A DNA stretch of 64,000 nt. Source: Arthrobacter roseus. GTDB lineage: Bacteria > Actinomycetota > Actinomycetes > Actinomycetales > Micrococcaceae. Positions within the stretch are counted from its first letter, which is position 1. Every line of letters begins with the position of its first letter. The stretch lies in the NCBI RefSeq assembly GCF_016907875.1, contig NZ_JAFBCU010000001.1:248001-312000 (forward strand), in the 5' to 3' direction. Both the position numbers and the translations under genes were made by a program. The notes beneath the pieces are model-generated. The model was not told the origin of the DNA and ran no database searches. It saw only the letters and a list, made by a program, of their open reading frames with translations. Shown here in pieces: positions 26,301 through 37,318 of this stretch.

Positions 26301-26651
26301 CTACTTCTCGGGGTTTTTGGGCTGCGGGCGCTTCACTGGCTTTCCGTCGCGGCCGATTGAACCAGCGCCGCCAGGGATTTTTGCCGAGCTGCGGTTGATG
26401 CCTGTGCCTTGGCCCAGGGATTCCTCGTTGGGCTTTTCCGTCATCAACAACATGGCCGAGAAGACCAGCGAGACGATAAACGCGATCCCTGCGGCAGTGA
26501 AGCCCAGGTCCCAGCGAAGCTCTCTTGCGCCCCCGCCAGTAGCGAAAATCATCGTGGCAATTCCAGCTATAGCCGCAAGCACCACCGAGAAGATCAGGGG
26601 TGCCTTGACCGAGCTCCGCTCTTGCGAATTGCCGGGTGCACTCTTGGTCAC
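26301..26651 (-). CDS. Small two-helix membrane protein
   Basis: A 116-residue protein with two hydrophobic helices (about residues 18-40 and 50-70). The C-terminus is hydrophilic and ends KPVKRPQPKNPEK. The ATG at 26651 follows a GAGGA site. Only the two-helix membrane architecture can be supported. It is convergent with the methyltransferase gene. Confidence 0.6.
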   Translation of the reverse strand: MTKSAPGNSQERSSVKAPLIFSVVLAAIAGIATMIFATGGGARELRWDLGFTAAGIAFIVSLVFSAMLLMTEKPNEESLGQGTGINRSSAKIPGGAGSIGRDGKPVKRPQPKNPEK

Positions 26652-26717
26652 TGTGTTCCTCCTCGACTGACGCCATACCCACGTTCTACCGCTCGTAGAA
26701 CAGGGTCTAGATCAAGT

Positions 26718-27281
26718 TTACGCCTTCACGGCTCTGGTCGGCGCCTCGTGCCGATACGTCAGCGCGGCAATCAGCAGGAACACAGCAATAATGACCGCTG
26801 CACCGCCCACCACACCGAGCAACGCATGCGCCTGCAGCTGAACGAACAACGGGAGGAACAGCGCAGTCCCCACACCGACGACGCCGGTCACCAGCCAGTC
26901 GCGGGCGACGGCCAACTGCTTCCGCAGCTTGGCCCACAGCACCAGTTCGACGACGCCCGACCCGCCCAACGCGATGACCGCCGCCACCGTGAAGCCGACT
27001 GCGGTGGGGATGATGAACGCCAATACGGCGCCGGTCACAAAGAGCCCAGCTTCCACAATGAACAGACGGCGGGCCGATGCAAGTGAACGCCCACGGCTCA
27101 TAATCCAGACAGCTGCACCGCTAAGAAGAAAATATAGTCCCCCCGCCACTGCGAGGACGGCCAGAGAAGGGTCCTGCCAAAAAATGGTCACCGCACCGAA
27201 AACGGCGGCGACGGCGGCGCGAAGCAGAACCGGTTTCCAGACTGCGTTCAATGATGTTTCAGGGCTGACAGAAGACACCAC
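26718..27281 (-). CDS. Multi-spanning membrane protein, DUF308/HdeD-like
   Basis: A 187-residue protein with about six hydrophobic segments arranged in short repeats. Hydrophobic pairs with glycine-rich loops resemble the HdeD/DUF308 acid-resistance membrane proteins, but no signature is decisive. The start is a GTG at 27281. No operon partner is clear. Confidence 0.6.
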   Translation of the reverse strand: MVSSVSPETSLNAVWKPVLLRAAVAAVFGAVTIFWQDPSLAVLAVAGGLYFLLSGAAVWIMSRGRSLASARRLFIVEAGLFVTGAVLAFIIPTAVGFTVAAVIALGGSGVVELVLWAKLRKQLAVARDWLVTGVVGVGTALFLPLFVQLQAHALLGVVGGAAVIIAVFLLIAALTYRHEAPTRAVKA

Positions 27282-27381
27282 ACAAGCTTAGGCCGAGAAG
27301 GGCACCCCCTCGAACAGCGGACTCCTTGACCCCCTGTTCGCTCAAGCTAATACGTACCAACTGCGTGAGAGACTTACGATC

Positions 27382-27891
27382 ATGGAACGCCACGATCCCG
27401 ATCCCACCGGTAATGAACAAGCCATCCTGGAACAGTTTCTCGACTATCACCGAGTGACATTGCTCCACAAAGCCGAAGGCCTGACCGCGGATCAACTGCG
27501 CCAGCCACTGCCGACGTCGTCCCTCACCCTGGCAGGGCTACTGAAGCACCTAGCCTGCGTGGAGGACTACTGGATCCAGGTCCGCTTCTTGGGTGATCCT
27601 GAGCCGGATCCATGGGCAAGCGCACCCTGGGACGATGACCCGGACTGGGATCTCCACAGCGCCGAACACGACGACCCCGATGCGCTGCGCGGACTCTACC
27701 GGTCTGCGTGCGAGCGCACCCGTCAGTCATTGACCACAGCCAGCCTCGATGACCTGTCCGTGGGCGTCAACCGCGAAGGTCAACAGTGGAATCTGCGCTG
27801 GATACTGACCCACCTGGTCGAGGAAACAGCCCGGCACAACGGTCATGCCGATCTGCTCCGCGAGGCGATAGACGGGTCCGTCGGGGAGTAA
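27382..27891 (+). CDS. DinB/DUF664-family protein
   Basis: A 169-residue protein of the DinB-like four-helix fold. The order of histidines, LLKHLACVEDYW near 55, and LRWILTHLVEETARHNGHADLLRE near 140, provides the three metal-ligand histidines of DUF664 members. This group often acts in thiol-dependent (mycothiol or bacillithiol) chemistry. The exact reaction is unknown. The N-terminal ERHDPDPTGNEQAI is a short tail. Confidence 0.85.
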   Translation: MERHDPDPTGNEQAILEQFLDYHRVTLLHKAEGLTADQLRQPLPTSSLTLAGLLKHLACVEDYWIQVRFLGDPEPDPWASAPWDDDPDWDLHSAEHDDPDALRGLYRSACERTRQSLTTASLDDLSVGVNREGQQWNLRWILTHLVEETARHNGHADLLREAIDGSVGE

Positions 27892-27910
27892 CTGAGCCTT
27901 TACGGTGGCT

Positions 27911-28435
27911 TTACGAGCGGCGCTTCTCCTGATCGAGCTCGGTCAGGTAAGCGGCGTTACCGCGAAGCGCAGCCTCGTAGCGCGCCACCTCCGGGGTTCG
28001 AATACTGTCGGCGGCGAGTTCGAGTAGTTCGGCTACGGCTGCGTCACTTCTTGAAGCAGCGTGCAGCGACAGAGCCAGGAACAGGCGCACCGAATCGGAC
28101 TCCGGAAACTCCGCCCTTGCCCGTTGGAGCGCCGCCAGCGACTGCTCATGCAGTTCCAGGTTGCGCAGCGTGCTCCCGTACTGCAACAGGCAGCGACGTA
28201 ATACATCGCCGTCGAGCCCGCCGTCGAGGGCCTGTTCATAGTAGCCGCAGGCCTGCTCTTCCTGCCCGGCGGTGTCGTACGCGCCAGCGACCTCATACAA
28301 GACCACGGGATTCTCTGGGTTAGCATCCAGCAGCTCGAGGAAGTACTCGATGGTGGGCTGCATGTTCTCCCGGTCGCGCCCGGCATAGCCCTGTTTGATG
28401 GCGGCCTCAAGCTCAGGGGTCAGTGTCGATGGCAT
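27911..28435 (-). CDS. TPR-repeat protein
   Basis: A 174-residue protein. It has consecutive helix pairs with TPR spacing (ENPVVLYEVAGAYDTAGQEEQACGYYEQALDGGL; YGSTLRNLELHEQSLAALQRARAEFPESDSVRLFLALSLHA). Such solenoids hold partner proteins. The region is convergent with the DinB-like gene. No enzymatic motif is seen. Confidence 0.8.
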   Translation of the reverse strand: MPSTLTPELEAAIKQGYAGRDRENMQPTIEYFLELLDANPENPVVLYEVAGAYDTAGQEEQACGYYEQALDGGLDGDVLRRCLLQYGSTLRNLELHEQSLAALQRARAEFPESDSVRLFLALSLHAASRSDAAVAELLELAADSIRTPEVARYEAALRGNAAYLTELDQEKRRS

Positions 28436-28501
28436 GCACTCTGTTTACCCGCCGATTGCGGCGAGACCTAATCTGGGGCCTTCACCTCGTAATCTGGTGC
28501 G

Positions 28502-28993
28502 CTAGTCATGGGCGACGGCGCCAAGCCGCTTCGTGATCGCCCCGCGGATTGAATCGTGCTGCGGCCCGAGCTGGAACGCCTCGCTCTGCCAGTTCGCTTT
28601 GGGATAGAACCACACCGGAAGCCGTCGCAGTTCCTCCGGCTCCCACTCGTAGCGAGGCCAGATGTGTGCATGGAGGAACGGGTCCGCGTTGCCGAGGATT
28701 TCTATGTTGACGCGTGTAAAAGCCGGGTCTAGCTCCCTACAACTTTCCTCGACGGCCTCCGCCAGGGCATCCAGACTCTGAAGGTAAGACAATCTGGCTG
28801 AGCGGGACAAGTCACTCAACCGATCAACACCGGGTTGATCCGTGATCAAGAGTGAGTAACCCAGTAGCCACTGAACATCGCCCATGACAGCAAAGCCAGC
28901 GTCCATGGTCGCCATGACCGTAGGGTTTCGTCCTTCAATCGCCGACCGCACCCGGTCCTGTTTCCATAAGTCCATGCGCTCATTCTGGCTCAT
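28502..28993 (-). CDS. HIT-like diadenosine tetraphosphate hydrolase
   Basis: A 163-residue protein. The segment VNIEILGNADPFLHAHIWPRYEWEP at about residue 95 is the HIT-like triad, with H-A-H-I-W-P-R in place of the strict H-x-H-x-H. This divergent form occurs in actinobacterial Ap4A-hydrolase-like proteins. The start at 28993 or 28975 lacks a strong ribosome-binding site, so it is uncertain. The natural substrate is not determinable. Confidence 0.65.
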   Translation of the reverse strand: MSQNERMDLWKQDRVRSAIEGRNPTVMATMDAGFAVMGDVQWLLGYSLLITDQPGVDRLSDLSRSARLSYLQSLDALAEAVEESCRELDPAFTRVNIEILGNADPFLHAHIWPRYEWEPEELRRLPVWFYPKANWQSEAFQLGPQHDSIRGAITKRLGAVAHD

Positions 28994-29088
28994 GTCGGTC
29001 CGTGGAGAGGTACCGGGCATGTTGCGTGCTGACCGCACCGGGAAAACCGGCCCCGATCAATGCAAAGCGTTCCAGCCGGTCCGTTGTT

Positions 29089-29658
29089 CTACATCGCAGC
29101 AACAAAGTTCTCAGCGTGGGTCACGACATCCCGGTGTGCATCCATCGACGCACCCCAGTCCCCGGGGATCTGAAGCCCATGATCCGCGCCGGCAATCTCG
29201 ATGAACGTGCTCGCCTTTTCATCCCTTCGACCTCCGTCCCACAATTCGTCCCGGGACCCTCCGATGAGCACGTCGCGCCGTGATGTGGCGGCCAGTGTGG
29301 CTCGAACTTTTTCGTCGGTGAGTATTGGGGTTAACCACAGTCCGGGTATGTCGGCTTCATCAGCCCACGGTATGCACAAGGTGCCAAAAGACTTGGCGAC
29401 AATCAACGTGGTTTCCGTAGTAGGGGCGTCGGCGATGGCCTGCTGGGCTGCGTTGGCTGTGTACTCATACGGCTCACTGCGCGCAGCATCGTCAAGCGTC
29501 CATCGAACCGCCTGCACGTGCCAGCCGGAGCCCACCAGCATCTCGGCCACCCAGAAAAGAAGAGGAGCTTCCACCGGGTAATTCGCACCGGGAAGAAGAA
29601 CAGCCACTTTTGCTTGGTCAGAGTTGGCGCTAGAACCGCGCCACGCGAAAGTTTCCAT
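29089..29658 (-). CDS. Alpha/beta hydrolase-fold protein
   Basis: A 189-residue protein with a candidate triad: S in AKSFGT (about residue 90), D in GGSRDELWD (about 130), and H in GADHGLQIPGD (about 165). An ALLPGANYPVEAPLLF loop forms the oxyanion side. The start METFAW at 29658 excludes the upstream frame, which runs into the repeat at 29693-29752. Its substrate is unknown. Confidence 0.65.
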   Translation of the reverse strand: METFAWRGSSANSDQAKVAVLLPGANYPVEAPLLFWVAEMLVGSGWHVQAVRWTLDDAARSEPYEYTANAAQQAIADAPTTETTLIVAKSFGTLCIPWADEADIPGLWLTPILTDEKVRATLAATSRRDVLIGGSRDELWDGGRRDEKASTFIEIAGADHGLQIPGDWGASMDAHRDVVTHAENFVAAM

Positions 29659-29692
29659 AGAAGCATGGTGGCACGTTAGGGCCGCCACCCCA

Positions 29693-29752
29693 ATCGACTC
29701 TGCAGTAGATGTCGTTCTCACACCTGAGAAGTGCACGTACTGCAGAGTCGAT
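29693..29752. repeat. Long-arm inverted repeat between two genes
   Basis: ATCGACTCTGCAGTA (29693-29707) pairs perfectly with TACTGCAGAGTCGAT (29738-29752) around a 30-base spacer. The spacer has no clear gene. It lies at the 5' side of the hydrolase gene and the 3' side of the PfpI gene, so it is more like a dispersed palindromic element than a promoter. Confidence 0.75.
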
Positions 29753-29793
29753 GGATGGCGCCAGGCAAAGTGGCGGGCCGAGAAAGCCCGGCG

Positions 29794-30555
29794 TTACTCC
29801 TGACCGGAGGTGTCAGTCTCGGCGTCGTGGCGTGCGCGCAGAGCTTCGGCGTCGTGCTGTTCCTCCGCCTTTTCCTCGCGAACGACCTCGGTGAGGATCT
29901 TCACCATCTCCTTGGCTACGCCAGCGGCGGAGACTGGATTCTGCCCGGTGACCAGGCGATCATCCACTATCACCTTCTCCTCAAAGACATCGGCGGAGAC
30001 GTGAGTGGCGCCCTCAGCCTCCAGCCGGTCCGCCAGGAAGAACGGGATCACAGAGTCCTTACCGGCAGCGCGTTCCTCGTCATTGGTGAAAGCAGCGACT
30101 TCCCGCCCTTCCACCATCCGGAAGCCATTGGCCAACTCCACGTTTAGAAGCCCTGCGGGTCCGTGGCAGACCGCCCCAACTACACCGCCATCGTCGTACA
30201 CTGACGCGACCAGCTTCTGCAGGCCCTTGTTATCCGGGAAGTCCCACATGGTGCCGTGCCCGCCCACCAGGTAAAGGGCGTCGTACTGGTCGGCGTCGAT
30301 TACGTCCACCTTCGCCGTGTTGTACAGGCCGGCCCGGGTTGCCTCATCTGAGGTGAAGTCCTTCTGGATGGGGTCGGATTCGTCGACGTCGTCCTGCGGC
30401 GGCTGCCCGCCTTTAATGGACGCGAAATCTACAAAGTAGCCGGCGTCCTTGAAGACCTTCCACGGATGCGCGGCCTCGGCCACGTTGTAGCCGGTCTTCT
30501 CGTCCGTGTCACCCATGGTGTCGGTGCTGGTAAGTACCAGGAGAATCTTCTTCAT
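29794..30555 (-). CDS. DJ-1/PfpI-family (Hsp31-like) protein
   Basis: A 253-residue protein. The nucleophile elbow GAVCHGPAGL at about residue 128 contains the catalytic cysteine. An upstream FASIKGG segment and a YLVGGHGTMWDFP (about residue 95) segment are typical. The N-terminus MKKILLVLTSTDTMGDT(D)EKTGY and the length resemble Hsp31-type class I glutamine amidotransferase-like proteins. These act as glyoxalase III, deglycase or chaperone. The C-terminal 30 residues are acidic and poorly conserved. Confidence 0.85.
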   Translation of the reverse strand: MKKILLVLTSTDTMGDTDEKTGYNVAEAAHPWKVFKDAGYFVDFASIKGGQPPQDDVDESDPIQKDFTSDEATRAGLYNTAKVDVIDADQYDALYLVGGHGTMWDFPDNKGLQKLVASVYDDGGVVGAVCHGPAGLLNVELANGFRMVEGREVAAFTNDEERAAGKDSVIPFFLADRLEAEGATHVSADVFEEKVIVDDRLVTGQNPVSAAGVAKEMVKILTEVVREEKAEEQHDAEALRARHDAETDTSGQE

Positions 30556-30659
30556 GTCATGCTCCTTAAGATCGATATTCCTGCGTGGGCGAAGTAAGCC
30601 GCTTAGTGACAGGCTAGTGGTTCAGGTCGCTCAGAATCATCCCGACATCCGAAATTCAG

Positions 30660-31994
30660 CTATGCGCCGGTCCGCATCCACGCATCGTTGCGGACCCGCC
30701 ACCCCAGTGTTACTGCGCGCGCAGCCATATATCCCAGCGCAAAAGCGACCCACAACCAGGCAATACCAGCGACGCCGCTCAGCTCGGCCGAATACACCCA
30801 CACCAGCAACGGCAGATACACCACCAGATTCACGACGCCGGCGAGCGCCAGGTAGCGTGCGTCGCCCGCACCGATCAGCACGCCGTCGAGCACAAAGACC
30901 AGGCCGCAGATGGGTTGGGACGCCGCCAGAATCCAGAGTCCGACGGTGAGGGCGGCCCGGACGTCGTCGTCGGGCGTGAAGATCCAGCCGGTAAAGGGCG
31001 CGACGACGGCCAGGACCGCACCGGTGATCACCCCGAATCCGAGGCCCCAGGTGATCATTCGCCGCGTCAATGCGTGGGCTAGCGGTTTGTTGGACGCGCC
31101 GAGTTCCTTGCCGATCAAGGCCTGTGCAGCGATAGCGAGGGCGTCAAGGGCGAACGCCAGCAGGGTGAACAGCGTCATGACGAGTTGGTGGGCGGCGAGC
31201 GAAACCTGCCCCTGATCCGTGGCGACGAACACGGTGGCAAGGATTGCCACGCGCAGGCTCAGGGTCCGTAGCATCAGCCACGACCCCACGTGCGCGGTAG
31301 ACAGAACGCCCACCCACCTTGGCAGAAGCGGAACCGCGTTCGCGTTTGAGTACCGGACCAGCATGGCGATGTAGACGGCGGCCATGCCCCATTGCGTGAT
31401 ACTGGTACCCAGCGCGGCGCCTTTAACGGACATATCAAGCCCATATACCAGCACAAAGTTCAGCCCAATGTTGACGGCGAATCCGATCCCGGCGACCAGC
31501 AACGGCGTCTTGGTGTCCTGCAGCCCACGGAGCCCACCGGATGCGGCGAGCACCACGAGCATCGCCGTCAGCCCGGGGATGGAAAATCTCAGATAATCGA
31601 CGGCAAACTGGTGTACCTCGCCGTCGGCCCCCATTGCAGAGGCCAGCGCTGGCGCGGTGATCCAGCCGGCAACTGACAGGATCATTCCGAGCACAACCGC
31701 CAGCCCAACGCCGTCGCGCCCGGCAGCCAGCGCATCCCCCATGCGCCCAGCGCCTAGGTAGCGGGCCACCGCGGGAGTGGTGGAGTAGGCAAGGAACACC
31801 ATGAGCCCGACGGCGGTCTGCAGCACAGTCGATGCCAGGCCGACGCCGGCCAGCTCTGTGACACCAAGATGTCCGACGATTGCGGAGTCCGCGATCAGAA
31901 AGAGAGGCTCGGCAATGAGCGCCCCGAGCGCCGGAACCGCCAGGCGAAGGATGGATCTGCTGAGCTCGCGCGTGGTGGGAAGTGCCGTGGTCAC
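30660..31994 (-). CDS. MATE-family efflux protein
   Basis: A 444-residue protein with twelve hydrophobic helices in two bundles. PALGALIAEPLFLIADSAIVGHLGVTELAGVGLAST near residue 18 is the MATE N-terminus and is close to the DinF-type branch. Antiport of cationic drugs or organic molecules is the usual role. The upstream region holds dispersed repeat copy B. Confidence 0.9.
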   Translation of the reverse strand: MTTALPTTRELSRSILRLAVPALGALIAEPLFLIADSAIVGHLGVTELAGVGLASTVLQTAVGLMVFLAYSTTPAVARYLGAGRMGDALAAGRDGVGLAVVLGMILSVAGWITAPALASAMGADGEVHQFAVDYLRFSIPGLTAMLVVLAASGGLRGLQDTKTPLLVAGIGFAVNIGLNFVLVYGLDMSVKGAALGTSITQWGMAAVYIAMLVRYSNANAVPLLPRWVGVLSTAHVGSWLMLRTLSLRVAILATVFVATDQGQVSLAAHQLVMTLFTLLAFALDALAIAAQALIGKELGASNKPLAHALTRRMITWGLGFGVITGAVLAVVAPFTGWIFTPDDDVRAALTVGLWILAASQPICGLVFVLDGVLIGAGDARYLALAGVVNLVVYLPLLVWVYSAELSGVAGIAWLWVAFALGYMAARAVTLGWRVRNDAWMRTGA

Positions 31995-32081
31995 CGGTCA
32001 AGCCTATGGCAAGGGCTGCGCTGGCCTGCCTCGTGATCTGTTGTGCACGTTGCGGGCCGCCGATTGCCGCGCGGGCCCCTG

Positions 32082-32128
32082 ACCTGCACGATAGGTGAAA
32101 GGTCCTTGCCCGCTACCTGCACGAGAGG
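32082..32128. repeat. Dispersed repeat element, copy B
   Basis: ACCTGCACGATAGG (32082-32095) and ACCTGCACGAGAGG (32115-32128) are direct repeats 33 bases apart. The segment 32108-32127 matches 9748-9767 at 17 of 20 bases (GCCCGYTAYCTGCACGASAG). Both copies sit next to a gene end or start, outside coding sequence. Confidence 0.65.
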
Positions 32129-32172
32129 CGGCGCTGTGATTGACTTAGGGCCAACCGAAGGACGTGCTGATC

Positions 32173-32541
32173 ATGAGCAACGAAGTGAAGAAGAGCGGCG
32201 GATACCGGACGACGGTAGGTTGCGCCCTCCTGGCCATCAGTTTGATCATTTTGCTGCCAATCGCCATGACTGCCATGGACAGCGGCTCTGCCTCAACAGC
32301 ACTGTTTATTGCAGCAGGAATCGTGGCAATCGTGGGCATCTTCCTGATGGCGAACGGCTGGAAGACGCGTAAGCAATTCGATAACCGCGTGCTCTCCTAT
32401 GACAACGCCTCAGAACACGACGGCGAACCGGCACCCCCTCCGCCGATGCATGCCCGCCGTGCTGGCTGGGCCGACAGACCCGTTAATCACATGGGTAACA
32501 ACACGCTGGGGCCCGATCCTAAAGCTCGCGACCGCAACTAG
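32173..32541 (+). CDS. Two-helix membrane protein
   Basis: A 122-residue protein with two hydrophobic helices (about residues 15-35 and 46-65) and a proline-rich, hydrophilic C-terminus (HDGEPAPPPPMHARRAGWADRPVNHMG). The ATG at 32173 is preceded by GGACGTGCTGATC, a weak site. I do not recognise the family. It is convergent with the HD-domain gene. Confidence 0.6.
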   Translation: MSNEVKKSGGYRTTVGCALLAISLIILLPIAMTAMDSGSASTALFIAAGIVAIVGIFLMANGWKTRKQFDNRVLSYDNASEHDGEPAPPPPMHARRAGWADRPVNHMGNNTLGPDPKARDRN

Positions 32542-33414
32542 TCAGCCCAGTCTGGCGAGCTCCGAACTAAGGTTGGTGCGCGCGGCGGTCTCCCAGAGGC
32601 GTCGCGCGGCCGGGATGCGGAAGATCGGATCCAACCTCAGTAAACTGCGGACGACGTCGGCCCTGCCAGCCGTGAACTGTTCATCCGGCACGTGCGCATA
32701 CTCTTCACGGACGGCGTCCACGTAGCGTTGATACGCCGGAGTGTCCTGGCCAAGGACGGACAGATCCGCATCGCACAGCAGTTCTGCGTTCGTATCGCCA
32801 GGCTGCGGATTATGGTGTGCGGTGATCCGCACCAATCGGCCCACCTCGGACACTTCGACGCCGTTCAGCCCTGCCCAGTCCAGCCGATTCTCCGCCAAAC
32901 GAGCCGAACGCTCCTCATCTCGGCCATCGACGCCGTCGTACACCGCATCGTGGAACCAGGTGGCAAGCAGCACGGCGCGCGGCGGTTCCGGTACGAGGAG
33001 CTCAAGGGCTTCCAGAACAGCCAGTAAATGCGTGCGGTCGTGATATCGGCGGTGGCTCTCCCCCCATCGCGCGATCAGCTCTTCACCCAAAGATTCCGCG
33101 CTGGGCATATAAGTGTTCCACCGCTTCAGCAACGGTCGTGAAAGGCTGGAGTTCCGCCGTCGGGCAGGGATCCGGAGTCCGCTCGCAGACAGGATCCGCA
33201 CCAACTTGCCGCCATCGACCGTGCGCGCACCGCGGGCCACCAGGGCCGCGCAGCGGTGGGCGGCGACGTCGTAGTGGTCCTCGTCGAAAGCGCGCCGACG
33301 AATACCGCAGTGAGCGGCGAAAGCGTGAAGCTCCTCGATCGACTCGTCGGAGATCAGGTGGGCGAACAGCGTCCCATGCGCTGGCCACATGGGTGTATCA
33401 AGATAAATGGCCAC
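32542..33414 (-). CDS. DUF4031 and HD-domain fusion protein
   Basis: A 290-residue protein. Residues 1-85 form a DUF4031 domain (MAIYLDTPMWPAHGTLFAHLISDESIEELHAF). Residues about 100-280 form a HD-type phosphohydrolase-like domain with RRYHDRTHLLAVLEAL (first His/Asp), LLATWFHDAVYDG (HD dyad) and AHHNPQPGD. This layout recurs in actinobacterial proteins. The metal-binding HD residues are intact. The substrate, perhaps a nucleotide, is not known. Confidence 0.82.
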   Translation of the reverse strand: MAIYLDTPMWPAHGTLFAHLISDESIEELHAFAAHCGIRRRAFDEDHYDVAAHRCAALVARGARTVDGGKLVRILSASGLRIPARRRNSSLSRPLLKRWNTYMPSAESLGEELIARWGESHRRYHDRTHLLAVLEALELLVPEPPRAVLLATWFHDAVYDGVDGRDEERSARLAENRLDWAGLNGVEVSEVGRLVRITAHHNPQPGDTNAELLCDADLSVLGQDTPAYQRYVDAVREEYAHVPDEQFTAGRADVVRSLLRLDPIFRIPAARRLWETAARTNLSSELARLG

Positions 33415-33435
33415 ACTGGGCAGTTTAGAACAGAC

Positions 33436-33720
33436 TCAACCGCCAGCTACAGACTGGATGATCAAAAGTTCCTGCCCCTCATGCAGGGGCGTTCGCAGGC
33501 CGTCGAGGGTGCGGATGTCATCGCCGTCGATGTACACGTTCACATACCGTCGCACGGACCCGGTCTCGTCACGAACTCTACGATCAAAGACGGGGTGATC
33601 CTGGGCCAACGCTTCCAGCACTGCGCCCACAGAGGCAGCGCCCTCGGTGATCACCTGTAGATTCCGCTGGCCACCCGTGTGCTCGGCCAGCAGCGCGGGG
33701 ATAAGGACTGAGACCTCCAC
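33436..33720 (-). CDS. MoaD/ThiS-family ubiquitin-like protein
   Basis: A 94-residue beta-grasp protein that starts at GTG 33720 and ends VAGG, the di-glycine end that is activated in MoaD/ThiS-type sulfur carriers. The central DRRVRDETGSVRRYVNVYIDGDDIRTLDGLRTPL matches the family. It shares one base with the stop of the preceding BNR-repeat gene, so the two are coupled. No MoaE or ThiF partner is visible here. Confidence 0.8.
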   Translation of the reverse strand: MEVSVLIPALLAEHTGGQRNLQVITEGAASVGAVLEALAQDHPVFDRRVRDETGSVRRYVNVYIDGDDIRTLDGLRTPLHEGQELLIIQSVAGG

Positions 33721-34805
33721 TAACCCTCCACCCGCACAACCCGGACGCACAGTACGTCTGGCAGGTTCGAGGCCGCTTCGATGAACGAGTCGCCTTCGTC
33801 CGCGCTGGCGTACACCGAGCCGCCACGCGTGCCGAAGTAGACTCCCGCTGGGTCATCGTCGTCCACACAGGCCGCATCTCGCAGGATCGCGTTGAACTCC
33901 ACCGGCGGCAAGCCACTCTCCAGCGCCGACCAGGTGGAGCCGCCGTCGCGCGTTCGATGCACCGCGAGCCGGCCGCCCGGGGGCACACGTTCTCCGTCGG
34001 CTTTCAGGGGAATGACCCATGCTGTGCCACCGCGTCGAGGATGAGTGAGCATTACGAAGCCAAAATCTGCGGGCAGCCCGTCAGCGATGGATTGCCAGTT
34101 GTCCCCGGCGTCGTCCGTTCGGTACACCCCGTGATGATTCTGCGCGAAGAGTGTAGTGGGCGTCTCCGGATCACGGGCAACCTTATGCACGCACTGCCCA
34201 AACTCCGGGTTCGGATCCGGCATGAAGTAGGCCGAGATTCCCTTGTTCCGCGCCTCCCACGATTCACCGCCGTCAGTGGAACGGTAAACGCCGCCAGCGC
34301 TGATCGCCACGTGAACGCTGTCATCAACGGGACTGGGAAGAACAGTGTGGGCAGCGGCACCACCATAACCTGGCCCCCAGTCTTTGCGGTGCGGGTGGTC
34401 CCACAAACCGCGGTTCAGCTCGAAGTGCTCACCGCCATCCGTCGATTTCCACACTGATATCGGTTCACATCCGGCCCAGACGACGCCGGGGCGATCCTGC
34501 GTGTCCGCCTTCAATTGCCAGACGCGACCCAGTGCCTCGCCCGTGTCCTCCGGGAAAAGGATGGCGCCCTTGTCTGGTTCACTCCACGACGCGCCGAGGT
34601 CGTCTGAGTGCAGCACCGTTGGCCCCCAGTGCTCTGAGCGGATGCCAGCCAGGACCCGGACGCGCTCATTTCTGGTATCGAATTCGACGCTCGCAACCTC
34701 CTCATTGAGGAAATGTGGCTGGGAAACTTCCCATGATTTTCGGTCGCTGCTCGTGGCGAACCACAGGCCCTTCTTGGTGCCAATGGCCAGAATGGTGGAA
34801 GACAT
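33720..34805 (-). CDS. BNR-repeat (Asp-box) beta-propeller protein
   Basis: A 361-residue protein with several Asp-box repeats (STDGGEHFELN, STDGGESWEARN, TDDAGDNWQSI, TRDGGSTWSAL, ADEGDSFIEA), the beta-propeller pattern of sialidases and related proteins. There is no signal peptide, so it seems cytoplasmic and may not be a true glycosidase. It is translationally coupled to a MoaD-like gene, a conserved pairing whose meaning is not known. Confidence 0.82.
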   Translation of the reverse strand: MSSTILAIGTKKGLWFATSSDRKSWEVSQPHFLNEEVASVEFDTRNERVRVLAGIRSEHWGPTVLHSDDLGASWSEPDKGAILFPEDTGEALGRVWQLKADTQDRPGVVWAGCEPISVWKSTDGGEHFELNRGLWDHPHRKDWGPGYGGAAAHTVLPSPVDDSVHVAISAGGVYRSTDGGESWEARNKGISAYFMPDPNPEFGQCVHKVARDPETPTTLFAQNHHGVYRTDDAGDNWQSIADGLPADFGFVMLTHPRRGGTAWVIPLKADGERVPPGGRLAVHRTRDGGSTWSALESGLPPVEFNAILRDAACVDDDDPAGVYFGTRGGSVYASADEGDSFIEAASNLPDVLCVRVVRVEG

Positions 34806-34915
34806 AGGGCTATTGGACCACTCGGACAGCTAGCGCGCAACAGCTTTTTGTTACGTAGATCACATGCCGTCTATTGATGTGCAGGAAGAGAAACCCGTTA
34901 ACGCAAGCAGTGCCC

Positions 34916-34932
34916 CGACTCCCAGGGAGTCG
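34916..34932 (-). terminator. Hairpin downstream of the rpf-like gene
   Basis: CGACTCCC (34916-34923) pairs with GGGAGTCG (34925-34932). The flanking CAGTG/CACTG extend the symmetry. It lies about 50 bases past the stop of the muralidase gene and could end its transcript. Confidence 0.5.
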
Positions 34933-34983
34933 AGACACTGCACACAACCTTGCTCCCTGGTTTAAGGAGCCGGAGCTTACTGC

Positions 34984-37083
<2,100 letters not shown>

Positions 37084-37086
37084 CGG

Positions 37087-37308
37087 TTACTCCGGGAATT
37101 CCGTGCGGAAGCCGATCATCTTATGGGAGCCGTCGCAGTAGGGCTTGATGGCCGAGGCCCCGCACCTGCACAACGCCACGGTCTGGCGATCACGGGGGAG
37201 TTTTTCGCCGGTGGTAGACACGATCTCGAAGTTGCCCCGGACCAGAATGGGACCGTCAGGGCAGACGACGACGGCGGTATCCGGTTCGGTATCTCTCTCT
37301 TTATTCAC
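37087..37308 (-). CDS. CDGSH iron-sulfur protein
   Basis: A 73-residue protein with the CDGSH [2Fe-2S] site, ligands C47, C49, C58 and H62 in CRCGASAIKPYCDGSH. The N-terminal strand is short and acidic. It is on the same strand just downstream of the iron-containing redox enzyme gene (37319-38353), with 10 bases between, so the two are almost certainly co-transcribed. Confidence 0.92.
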   Translation of the reverse strand: MNKERDTEPDTAVVVCPDGPILVRGNFEIVSTTGEKLPRDRQTVALCRCGASAIKPYCDGSHKMIGFRTEFPE

Positions 37309-37318
37309 GGGCTATCTC

